A program made the translations under genes and the position numbers. Positions 5,545-11,505 of a stretch of DNA of 16,995 nucleotides are shown here, piece after piece; position 1 is the stretch's first letter, and each line of letters begins with the position of its first letter. Source of the stretch: Solirubrobacteraceae bacterium. GTDB taxonomy: Bacteria > Actinomycetota > Thermoleophilia > Solirubrobacterales > Solirubrobacteraceae. The stretch is from NCBI GenBank assembly GCA_016462245.1, contig JAEMTR010000001.1, positions 1-16,995 on the forward strand, given 5' to 3'. A model generated the notes under the pieces. That model worked only from the letters and a program-made list of their open reading frames with translations. It did not search any database and was not told the DNA's origin.

Positions 5545-6899
5545 AGTGCCACGAGCTTCGCACCATCGTCGCCGTCGCGCACTTCCCAGCCGAGCGCGGC
5601 GAGCTGGTCACGCAATAGGTCGGCCTGCTCCCAGTCTTTGGCGGCGCGGGCGGCCTCGCGCGCTGCAAGCAGCGAAAGCGCCGCAGCGTCGGGCTCAGCA
5701 GCGTTCGCGTCGGCCGTGAGCAGCGTCTCGAGGCCGAGCACGGTCAGCATCTGAACTAGGTCATCGTTACCGGCGCCGGGATTGGCGGCAGCGTCGGAGA
5801 GCCAGCCGTGTAGCGCAGCCAGCGCGCGCGGCGTATTGAAATCATCTGCCAGCGCGGCGAAGAACTGCTCGCGGTGAGCGGAAAGCTCCGCTGGCGAGTG
5901 GCCGTCGCTGAGCTGCGCTGCGGTGGCGCGGATCCGCCGCGCGCTGGTTTGCGCCTGCTCCAAGCTCTGATCGGAGAAGAGCAGCGGCTGGCGGTAGTGG
6001 CCGGAGACGAAGAAGAGGACCAGCGCGTCGCGCCCCCAGCGCTCAAGCACTGTCGCCAAAGACTCAATGTTTCCAACGCTCTTGGCCATTTTTTCGCCAT
6101 CCAGCTGCAACATCCCGTTGTGCATCCAGATCTGAGCGAGCTCCTGCCCGCGCGCCATCCGCGTCTGCGCGGCCTCGTTCTCGTGGTGGGGGAAGACGAG
6201 GTCGTTGCCGCCGCCGTGAATGTCAAAACCGAGGCCGAGAATCTCCTCGGCCATCGCCGAGCACTCGATGTGCCAGCCAGGGCGGCCACGGCCCCAGGGC
6301 GCGTCCCATGCCGTGTCCTCGCCGGGCTTCTGTGCCTTCCAGAGCGCAAAGTCGAGCGGATCCTGCTTTAGCTTGGCTCCCTCTCCCCCTTCGCCTTGAT
6401 CGAGCGCGTCGAGCGAGCGGTGCGAAAGCTCGCCGTAGGCCTCGTCGGAGCGGACGCGGAAGTAGACGTCGCCTTCGACCGCGTAGGCCGCGTCGCGCTC
6501 GATCAGCGCGCTGATCAGGTCGATGATCGGGCCGATCGTTTCGGTCGCCAGCGGCTCCGAATCAGGGCGGCCGAGGCCGAGGCCGTCGGTATCGGCGATG
6601 TAGGCGGCCGCCATCTCGCTCGCCAGCAGCGCGCTCGCCTGCGGCGGCTCGCTGGCGTTGGCGGCGTCGTAGATCTTGTCGTTGATGTCGGTGATGTTGG
6701 CAACGAAGCTCACCTCGTAGCCCTCGTGGACGAGAAAGCGCTTCAGCAGCGAGTAGACGACGAAGGGGCGCGCGTTGCCAACGTGGATCCGCCCGTAGAC
6801 GGTTGGCCCGCAGGCGTAGATCGAAACTTTTCCGGGATCACGCGGCTCAAGCTGAACCAGCTCAGCGCGGCGCGTGTCGTAGATCGCAATCGGGCGCAC
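5541..6899 (-). CDS. cysS: Cysteinyl-tRNA synthetase
   Basis: Class I synthetase that attaches cysteine to tRNA-Cys. The 452 residues match the usual 450-470. The HIGH motif is HVGN (39-42) and the KMSKS motif is KMAKS (270-274). The zinc ligands that select cysteine are Cys30 (ACGPTVY), Cys213 (WHIECSAM), and His238 with Glu240 in FPHHENE. The C-terminal region (AAREAARAAKDWEQADLLRDQL) is the helical DALR/anticodon-binding end. The FPHHENE stretch and the length are those of CysS rather than MshC, the related mycothiol ligase. It follows ispF by 21 bases. The GTG start has no evident Shine-Dalgarno sequence, so translation may be coupled to ispF. Confidence 0.97.
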   Translation of the reverse strand: MRPIAIYDTRRAELVQLEPRDPGKVSIYACGPTVYGRIHVGNARPFVVYSLLKRFLVHEGYEVSFVANITDINDKIYDAANASEPPQASALLASEMAAAYIADTDGLGLGRPDSEPLATETIGPIIDLISALIERDAAYAVEGDVYFRVRSDEAYGELSHRSLDALDQGEGGEGAKLKQDPLDFALWKAQKPGEDTAWDAPWGRGRPGWHIECSAMAEEILGLGFDIHGGGNDLVFPHHENEAAQTRMARGQELAQIWMHNGMLQLDGEKMAKSVGNIESLATVLERWGRDALVLFFVSGHYRQPLLFSDQSLEQAQTSARRIRATAAQLSDGHSPAELSAHREQFFAALADDFNTPRALAALHGWLSDAAANPGAGNDDLVQMLTVLGLETLLTADANAAEPDAAALSLLAAREAARAAKDWEQADLLRDQLAALGWEVRDGDDGAKLVAL

Positions 6900-6920
6900 A
6901 GCGGCAATCTACGCCAGCAG

Positions 6921-7403
6921 CTAGGAAGTGCGCAGCGTGGCAACGGCAACTGCGCCGGCGCCCTCGCCGCGGCCGAAGGCGCCGATCTGCTCTGCCGTCG
7001 TCGCCTTGACGTTGACGCGCGACGCTTCAACGCCCAAAGCGCCGGAGATTCGCTCAACGATTGCTTCGCGCTGGGGGCCGATCTTCGGCTGCTCAATAAT
7101 CACCGTCGCGTCAACGTTGACAAGCTCAAAGCCAGCACCGATCAGCATTCCCGCGACCTTGCTTAAGAGATCGATCGAATCAGCTCCGCGCCAGCGCTCA
7201 TCGCTGTCGGGGAAGTGAGTCCCAATGTCGCCGAGCGCCGCCGCACCAAGCAGCGCGTCGATCACGGCGTGGGTTAGGACGTCGGCGTCGGAGTGACCGT
7301 CAAGGCCCAGCTCGGACTCAAACTCGACGCCACCGAGGATCAGCGGCCTCCCGGCAACGAGCCGGTGCGAATCAACGCCGAGGCCGGTGCGCGTTTCAGA
7401 CAC
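6921..7403 (-). CDS. ispF: 2-C-methyl-D-erythritol 2,4-cyclodiphosphate synthase
   Basis: Fifth enzyme of the MEP isoprenoid pathway; it cyclises CDP-methylerythritol 2-phosphate and releases CMP. The 160-residue protein has the metal ligands Asp11 and His13 (GVDSHRL) and His45 (GHSDADVLTHAVIDALLGA), the GDIGTHFPD loop, and the C-terminal signature TTAEQIGAFGRGEG. Active enzymes are homotrimers with zinc at the subunit interface. The GTG start lies inside the end of ispD, with an eight-base overlap, so the two consecutive pathway enzymes are translationally coupled and probably made in similar amounts. Confidence 0.97.
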   Translation of the reverse strand: MSETRTGLGVDSHRLVAGRPLILGGVEFESELGLDGHSDADVLTHAVIDALLGAAALGDIGTHFPDSDERWRGADSIDLLSKVAGMLIGAGFELVNVDATVIIEQPKIGPQREAIVERISGALGVEASRVNVKATTAEQIGAFGRGEGAGAVAVATLRTS

Positions 7404-8085
7404 CGGAAGCCTTCAGCTCTGACGACCCTGTGAGCAGCTGCTCTGCGAGGGCCAGATCGGCGGCCGTCGTGACCTTGAAGTTCTCGCCCTCGCAGAGCAC
7501 CAGCCGCACGCGGCCGCCGTCGGCCTCAACCAGCATCGCGTCGTCGCTAGCGGCTGCCAGCTCTGCCTGCGAGCGGCCCAAGGCGCTCTCCAGCGCCTCG
7601 CGGCGGAAGACCTGCGGCGTCTGCACAGCCCACAGCTCGGAGCGCGCCGGAGTCTCAAGCACGCCGATCCCGTCGGCCGAGCGTTTAACGGTGTCCTTGA
7701 CCGGCGCGGCGGCGATCGCCGCGTCCCAACTGCCGTCCTCGTCGAGCGCGGCGATGCAGTCCTCAATCAGCGCGGCGCTAACGAGCGGGCGGGCGGCGTC
7801 GTGGACGACAACCACACTTGCGCCCGGATCGGCCGCTGCGAGCGCGTTTAAGACCGATTGAGAGCGCACGGAGCCGCCAGTTACGCCAACCGTCCCCTGC
7901 GGCGCCTCAAAGCCCTCAGGCAGCGCAACGATGATCTGATCGATTGCCGCTACCTGGCGCAGCGCGTCGATGCTCCACTCGAGCATCGGCCGGCCGGCCA
8001 GCTCGGCGAACGCCTTCGGTCCCCCTGACCCAAGCCGTTCGCCGCGCCCGGCGGCCACGACAAGCGCGACCGCGGTGGCCGGCAT
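7396..8085 (-). CDS. ispD: 2-C-methyl-D-erythritol 4-phosphate cytidylyltransferase
   Basis: Third step of the MEP pathway; transfers CMP from CTP to methylerythritol 4-phosphate. From the ATG at 8085 it has 229 residues, the usual size. The nucleotide-binding loop is VVAAGRGERLGSGGPKAF near the N-terminus, with the conserved Arg and Lys, followed by VVVHDAARPLVS (metal and CTP site), the VKDTVKR segment and TPQVFRREAL. An open frame continues upstream to 8172, but the added residues are the carD C-terminus read in another frame, so 8085 is the correct start. The gap to carD is 13 bases, and the 3' end overlaps ispF. Confidence 0.96.
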   Translation of the reverse strand: MPATAVALVVAAGRGERLGSGGPKAFAELAGRPMLEWSIDALRQVAAIDQIIVALPEGFEAPQGTVGVTGGSVRSQSVLNALAAADPGASVVVVHDAARPLVSAALIEDCIAALDEDGSWDAAIAAAPVKDTVKRSADGIGVLETPARSELWAVQTPQVFRREALESALGRSQAELAAASDDAMLVEADGGRVRLVLCEGENFKVTTAADLALAEQLLTGSSELKASGV

Positions 8086-8098
8086 CGCAGCAGGCCGC

Positions 8099-8656
8099 TT
8101 AGGCCTGAACTCCAGCCGACTTCGCGAGCAGCCCGTCGAGGTGCTCCTCAGCCTGCTCCTCGTCCATGTCAAGCGCGTACATCAGCTCAGACGAGAGAAT
8201 CTTTTTGGCCCGCGTGTACATCTGCTTCTCGCCGGTCGAGAGCCCCTTGTCGTGCTCGCGGATCGCGAGGTTGCGAACGACCTCGGTCAGCTCGTAAATG
8301 TCGCCGGTCTTGATCTTGTCGCGGTTGTGCTTGAAGCGACGGTTCCAGTTCTTTGGCATCTCGGAAACGTCGTCCTGAATTACGGCCAGCACCTTCTTAA
8401 CCGTCTTTGGATCAATTACGCGGCGCAGCCCTGCGATCGCTGCGTTCTCCGACGGAACCATCACGGTCATGTCGTTGTGGAGGATCTTGATCGTCAGGTA
8501 GACGCGCTTCTCACCGAGCATGTTGCGCGATTCCTTCTTCAGCACCTTGCCGGCGCCGTGGTGCGGGTAGACGACGTTGTCGCCGCACTCGAACTCGATG
8601 TGCTCCAGAACGGGCATTTCGAGATCGTCAATTAGCTCTTCATTTGTTTGCGTAAT
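8099..8656 (-). CDS. carD: CarD-family RNA polymerase-binding transcription regulator, possible ATT start
   Basis: CarD binds the RNA polymerase beta subunit and stabilises the open promoter complex, notably at rRNA promoters. The Tudor-like polymerase-interacting domain is seen in GDNVVYPHHGAGKV and HNDMTVMVPSENA. The helical DNA-binding domain carries MPKNWNRRFKHN, whose Trp matches the base-stacking Trp of Mycobacterium CarD, and GLSTGEKQMYTRAKKIL. The first conventional start is the ATG at 8617 (172 residues), which has no ribosome binding site. A strong AAGGGGGA at 8668-8661 lies four bases before an in-frame ATT at 8656, which would give 185 residues with an added N-terminus ending ELIDDLE. 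The longer form is annotated here; the conserved domain is the same in both. carD sits between disA and ispD, the actinobacterial arrangement. Confidence 0.9.
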   Translation of the reverse strand: MTQTNEELIDDLEMPVLEHIEFECGDNVVYPHHGAGKVLKKESRNMLGEKRVYLTIKILHNDMTVMVPSENAAIAGLRRVIDPKTVKKVLAVIQDDVSEMPKNWNRRFKHNRDKIKTGDIYELTEVVRNLAIREHDKGLSTGEKQMYTRAKKILSSELMYALDMDEEQAEEHLDGLLAKSAGVQA

Positions 8657-8660
8657 GGTG

Positions 8661-8668
8661 TCCCCCTT
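8661..8668 (-). promoter_or_regulatory. Strong ribosome binding site pointing to an ATT start for carD
   Basis: AAGGGGGA on the minus strand is followed after CACC by ATT ACG CAA, in frame with carD. No ATG, GTG or TTG lies in this frame between the upstream stop codon (8672-8674) and the ATG at 8617. That ATG is 43 bases away, too far for this site to serve it. The only ATG nearer the site opens a three-codon frame (ATG AAG AGC TAA). Confidence 0.5.
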
Positions 8669-8681
8669 GCGTTAGCGGCGA

Positions 8682-8694
8682 GGGAATCATTCCC
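8682..8694. repeat. 13-bp palindrome GGGAATCATTCCC upstream of carD
   Basis: A perfect inverted repeat of six bases around a central C lies in the short space between the disA stop codon and the carD ribosome binding site. It could be a regulator site or a small RNA hairpin. A weak TTGAAA lies just upstream on the minus strand, but no convincing -10 accompanies it. Confidence 0.35.
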
Positions 8695-8723
8695 AAGCCA
8701 CGCTTTTCAACCGATTAGGTACT

Positions 8724-9836
8724 TCAGCTGTGCATCTGTCGATCGACGAAGTTGATCTCCTGCACGCGGCGCAGGCCCTCGCGGATCTCCTTGGCACGCA
8801 TTTCGCCGACGCCTTCGATGCTCTCGAGCTGCGCATCGCCAACGGCGAGCAGCTCCTCGAGTCCACCTGTGGCAGCGACGATGTTGGCGACAACCAGTTT
8901 CGGCAGTCGCGGGATGAAACCGAGGATCCGGTAGCCGCGCGGCGATACCGGATGGTCGATCGTGTTGACCTTGCGGTCGTAACCGAGCAGCTCAGAAAGG
9001 CGGCCAAAGTCGAGTAGGTCTTGATGGTCGATTCGGCCGATCTGCTCAAGCGCCTGGGCGAAGTTGTCGTCAGCGTCATCGACCAGATAATCGTGAACCA
9101 GCGCAGCCTTGTCGGCAGCGGTGCCGAAGAGCGTCTCCTCGAGCTGCATCTCGATCAGCCTGCCTTCGGCGCCGAGCTCAACGATGTAGCTCTCAATTTC
9201 GGCGGCCATTCGCGTAACGAGCTCCGCGCGCTGCAGAACGGTGAGGACATCGTGGAGTGTGGCGCCGCCCTCGAACTCAAGCGCCGTCAACCGAGTTGAA
9301 ACTTGATCGAGCCGCAGGCGGTACTTGTCGAGCGTCGCGAGCGCCTGATTGGCCTTCGCCAGCACGGTCGGGATGTCGTCGAGGATGTACTTCGCTCCAC
9401 CGACGTACAGCGAGACAATTTCGCGCCGCTGTGAGATTGCGATTACGAGCGAGTCGCTCTGCTTGCTGACGCGCTCGGCCGTGCGGTGGCGCGTGCCGGT
9501 CTCAAGCGAGAGGATCGTCGGGTCGGGCAGCAGCTGAACATTGACCATCGCGATCTTGGTCGCGTTGGCGTTGAGGATGATCGCGCCGTCCATCTTCGCG
9601 ACTTGGTAGAGGAAGGCTGGCGAGTAGTCGATCTCGAGGCGGATGCCGCCCGAGAACATGAAGCTGATCTCTTCAGGGTCACCGACGACAATCAAACCAC
9701 CGGTGCGCGCGTGGACGACGTTGTCAATTCCTTCGCGCAGCGCTGTGCCCGGCGCAATCATCTCCAAAGCACGCACCAGCGAGCTCTCTTGGCGCAATCC
9801 TGAATCTGTTGAATCTGCCTCTGATTGACGCGCCAT
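8724..9836 (-). CDS. disA: DNA integrity scanning diadenylate cyclase DisA
   Basis: Makes cyclic di-AMP from two ATP while scanning DNA for branched or damaged structures. The N-terminal DAC domain holds the catalytic motifs DGA (83-85, KMDGAIILN) and RHR (116-118, GTRHRTAERV). A central helical spine (about 150-290) links it to a C-terminal RuvA-like helix-hairpin-helix domain (VVANIVAATGGLEELLAVGD, IEGVGEMRAKEI). The length of 370 residues is near the usual 355-360 and fits an octamer-forming DisA. It is directly downstream of radA, whose product interacts with DisA and restrains it in Bacillus and mycobacteria. The ATG lacks a Shine-Dalgarno sequence but has a promoter-like TGATAGAAT eight bases upstream, suggesting a leaderless transcript in addition to readthrough from radA. 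Confidence 0.97.
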   Translation of the reverse strand: MARQSEADSTDSGLRQESSLVRALEMIAPGTALREGIDNVVHARTGGLIVVGDPEEISFMFSGGIRLEIDYSPAFLYQVAKMDGAIILNANATKIAMVNVQLLPDPTILSLETGTRHRTAERVSKQSDSLVIAISQRREIVSLYVGGAKYILDDIPTVLAKANQALATLDKYRLRLDQVSTRLTALEFEGGATLHDVLTVLQRAELVTRMAAEIESYIVELGAEGRLIEMQLEETLFGTAADKAALVHDYLVDDADDNFAQALEQIGRIDHQDLLDFGRLSELLGYDRKVNTIDHPVSPRGYRILGFIPRLPKLVVANIVAATGGLEELLAVGDAQLESIEGVGEMRAKEIREGLRRVQEINFVDRQMHS

Positions 9837-9844
9837 AGAGGCCC

Positions 9845-9853
9845 ATTCTATCA
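9845..9853 (-). promoter_or_regulatory. Extended -10 element placed for a leaderless disA transcript
   Basis: Minus-strand TGATAGAAT combines an extended -10 TGn with TAGAAT, one mismatch from TATAAT. The eight bases GGGCCTCT separate it from the disA ATG, so transcription would begin at or next to the start codon. No -35 hexamer is present, as is common for extended -10 promoters. The same TAGAATGGGC occurs upstream of clpC. Confidence 0.45.
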
Positions 9854-9872
9854 GAGCTGGAGGCGCGCGGCG

Positions 9873-11249
9873 CTATGCCGCGTTGCGTGCAGAGAGCCCC
9901 TCAGAGCCGATGTTTGGGAGCTTTAAGGCCTCGCGCAATGTGCCCGCGCGCTCGGGCGTGATCAACTCCATGAGGCCGAACTTTTCGGCCTCCTGCTCAC
10001 GGCGCAGGTGGTGCGCGACGGAGCGAAGCTCGCCTGTTAGCCCGATCTCACCGAACGCGCAGAGCGGCTTCGCCCCGGGCGCGCTGAGCGCCGTGCCGCT
10101 GGCCGCGCTGGCTACCGCCAGTGCGATCGCTAGGTCGGCTCCGGGCTCATCGACGCGTACTCCACCGACGACGTTGACGAAGACGTCGGCGCTGCCGGTC
10201 GAGACGCCGGCATGGCGCGCGAGCACGGCCAGCACCAACGCCAGCCGGTTGCGATCAACGCCGCTGCAAAGCCGCCGTGGCGGCACCATCTCGCTTGGGC
10301 TGACGAGCGCCTGAACCTCGACCAGCAGCGGTCTTGACCCCTCCATCGCTGCCAGTACGACGCTGCCCGGAGCGCGCGTAGCCTCGCTAACAAAGCGCTC
10401 ACTGGCGTCGAGCACCTCAACGAGCCCGCCGTCACGCATTTCGAAGACGCCGACATCGTTGGTCGCGCCGAAGCGGTTTTTGATCGCCCGCAGCGTGCGG
10501 TAGGTGCGTTCGCGTTCGCCATCGAATTGGAGCACGCAGTCAACGAGGTGTTCGAGCACGCGCGGCCCCGCCAGCGAGCCCTCCTTCGTGACGTGGCCGA
10601 CGAGCATGATCGCCGTGTCGGTTCGCTTCGCAACCTCGATCAGCCGCGAGGCGACCTCACGGACCTGGCCGACCGTGCCGGCGGCGCCGGAAAGGTCGGC
10701 GCAGGCCAGCGTCTGGACCGAGTCGACGACGCAAACATCGGGCCGTTCGGCCTCAATCACGGCGAGCACGTTGTCGAGGTCGGTTTCGGCGAGCACGGGA
10801 ACGTCGAGCGCGCCCGGCGCGGCGCCCGCTTCGAGCCGCTCGGCGCGAAGGCGAATCTGCGCCGCTGACTCTTCGCCGGAGATGTAAAGCGTGCTCCGCC
10901 CCGACCCGGCCATCAGCCCAAGCGCCATCGTTATCAAGGTTGATTTTCCGATTCCTGGTGCGCCGCCGAGCAACACGATCGAGCCGGGGACTATCCCACC
11001 GCCGAGCAGGCGGTCGAGCTCGGTGATCCCGGTTGCCAGGCGCGGACTGCTGTCGCTTGCCAGCTCGCGCAGGACTACCGGGCCGCTGGAGGCGCTGCGA
11101 GCGCCGACAGGACGCTTGGCTGCCGCCCGCGTTGGTGCGCGCTCCTCGACTAGCGTGTTCCACTCCTCGCACTGCGGGCACTGGCCGTGCCACTTAGCTT
11201 CCTGGTGCGCGCAGGAGGAGCAGACGAAGACTGAAGCTGAACGGGCCAC
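9873..11249 (-). CDS. radA: DNA repair protein RadA (Sms)
   Basis: A RecA-related ATPase that promotes branch migration and processing of recombination intermediates. The 458 residues show the full family layout: a four-cysteine zinc finger (Cys10, 13, 24, 27: CSSC and CPQC), a RecA-like ATPase with Walker A GGAPGIGKST (95-104) and Walker B VCVVDSVQT, the RadA-specific KNRFG motif (257-261), and a C-terminal Lon-protease-like domain (VNVVGGVRVDEPGADLAIAL) lacking protease function. The gene start is GTG with only a poor ribosome binding site. Its location immediately before disA matches Firmicutes, and the neighbouring pair suggests joint control of repair and c-di-AMP output. Confidence 0.97.
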   Translation of the reverse strand: MARSASVFVCSSCAHQEAKWHGQCPQCEEWNTLVEERAPTRAAAKRPVGARSASSGPVVLRELASDSSPRLATGITELDRLLGGGIVPGSIVLLGGAPGIGKSTLITMALGLMAGSGRSTLYISGEESAAQIRLRAERLEAGAAPGALDVPVLAETDLDNVLAVIEAERPDVCVVDSVQTLACADLSGAAGTVGQVREVASRLIEVAKRTDTAIMLVGHVTKEGSLAGPRVLEHLVDCVLQFDGERERTYRTLRAIKNRFGATNDVGVFEMRDGGLVEVLDASERFVSEATRAPGSVVLAAMEGSRPLLVEVQALVSPSEMVPPRRLCSGVDRNRLALVLAVLARHAGVSTGSADVFVNVVGGVRVDEPGADLAIALAVASAASGTALSAPGAKPLCAFGEIGLTGELRSVAHHLRREQEAEKFGLMELITPERAGTLREALKLPNIGSEGLSARNAA

Positions 11250-11268
11250 CTCGCGAGATTAGGCGGCC

Positions 11269-11290
11269 GAGGGGACGGCTTCGCCCCCTC
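11269..11290 (-). other. Strong hairpin between the CDGSH gene and radA
   Basis: On the minus-strand RNA, GAGGGGGCG pairs with CGUCCCCUC around an AAGC loop: nine pairs including one G-U wobble. The plus-strand RNA would have an A-C mismatch at that place, so the structure favours the direction in which the genes are transcribed. It begins just after the CDGSH stop codon and is not followed by a U-tract. It may stabilise the upstream message end or reduce readthrough into radA. Confidence 0.45.
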
Positions 11291-11293
11291 CAG

Positions 11294-11491
11294 TCAGTCT
11301 TGCGGCGCGCGTTCGCAGGCAGCGAACTCGGCGCCGTTGTGCGCGCCGTCGCAGAACGGCTTCTTCTCCGAGAGGCCGCAGCGGCAGAGAGCCACAGGGC
11401 GGCCTGCAACGTCGTATCGATTACCATCGGCGTCCTCGAGGACGACCGGGCCGGTCACCTTATATGGCCCGTCATCGCGGACCTTAATCAC
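11294..11491 (-). CDS. CDGSH iron-sulfur domain protein
   Basis: A 65-residue protein with one CDGSH (mitoNEET-type) motif, CRCGLSEKKPFCDGAH. The predicted [2Fe-2S] ligands are Cys36, Cys38, Cys47 and His51, the unusual three-Cys one-His set of the family. It has no membrane anchor, so a soluble dimer binding a redox-active, pH-sensitive cluster is expected. The physiological role of small bacterial CDGSH proteins is mostly unknown, and electron transfer or redox and iron sensing have been suggested. The N-terminal strand (KVRDDGPYKVTGPVVLEDADG) matches the beta-cap of the family. The GTG start lies 14 bases after the clpC stop codon, so it is probably co-transcribed with clpC. This gene is not part of the Firmicute clpC-radA order and looks like an insertion. 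Confidence 0.9.
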   Translation of the reverse strand: MIKVRDDGPYKVTGPVVLEDADGNRYDVAGRPVALCRCGLSEKKPFCDGAHNGAEFAACERAPQD

Positions 11492-11505
11492 TACCGGCTC
11501 GTCGG

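Noticed and set aside
6396..7166. Long plus-strand open frame (256 codons) opposite cysS and ispF
   Set aside because: It lies wholly antisense to two clear enzymes, its translation is Arg/Val/Asp-rich with no recognisable domain, and it spans the boundary between two real genes, as expected for a GC-rich shadow frame.
8086..8172. Upstream extension of ispD
   Set aside because: The extra residues are carD coding sequence in another frame; the IspD family starts just before the VVAAGRGERLG loop, matching the ATG at 8085.
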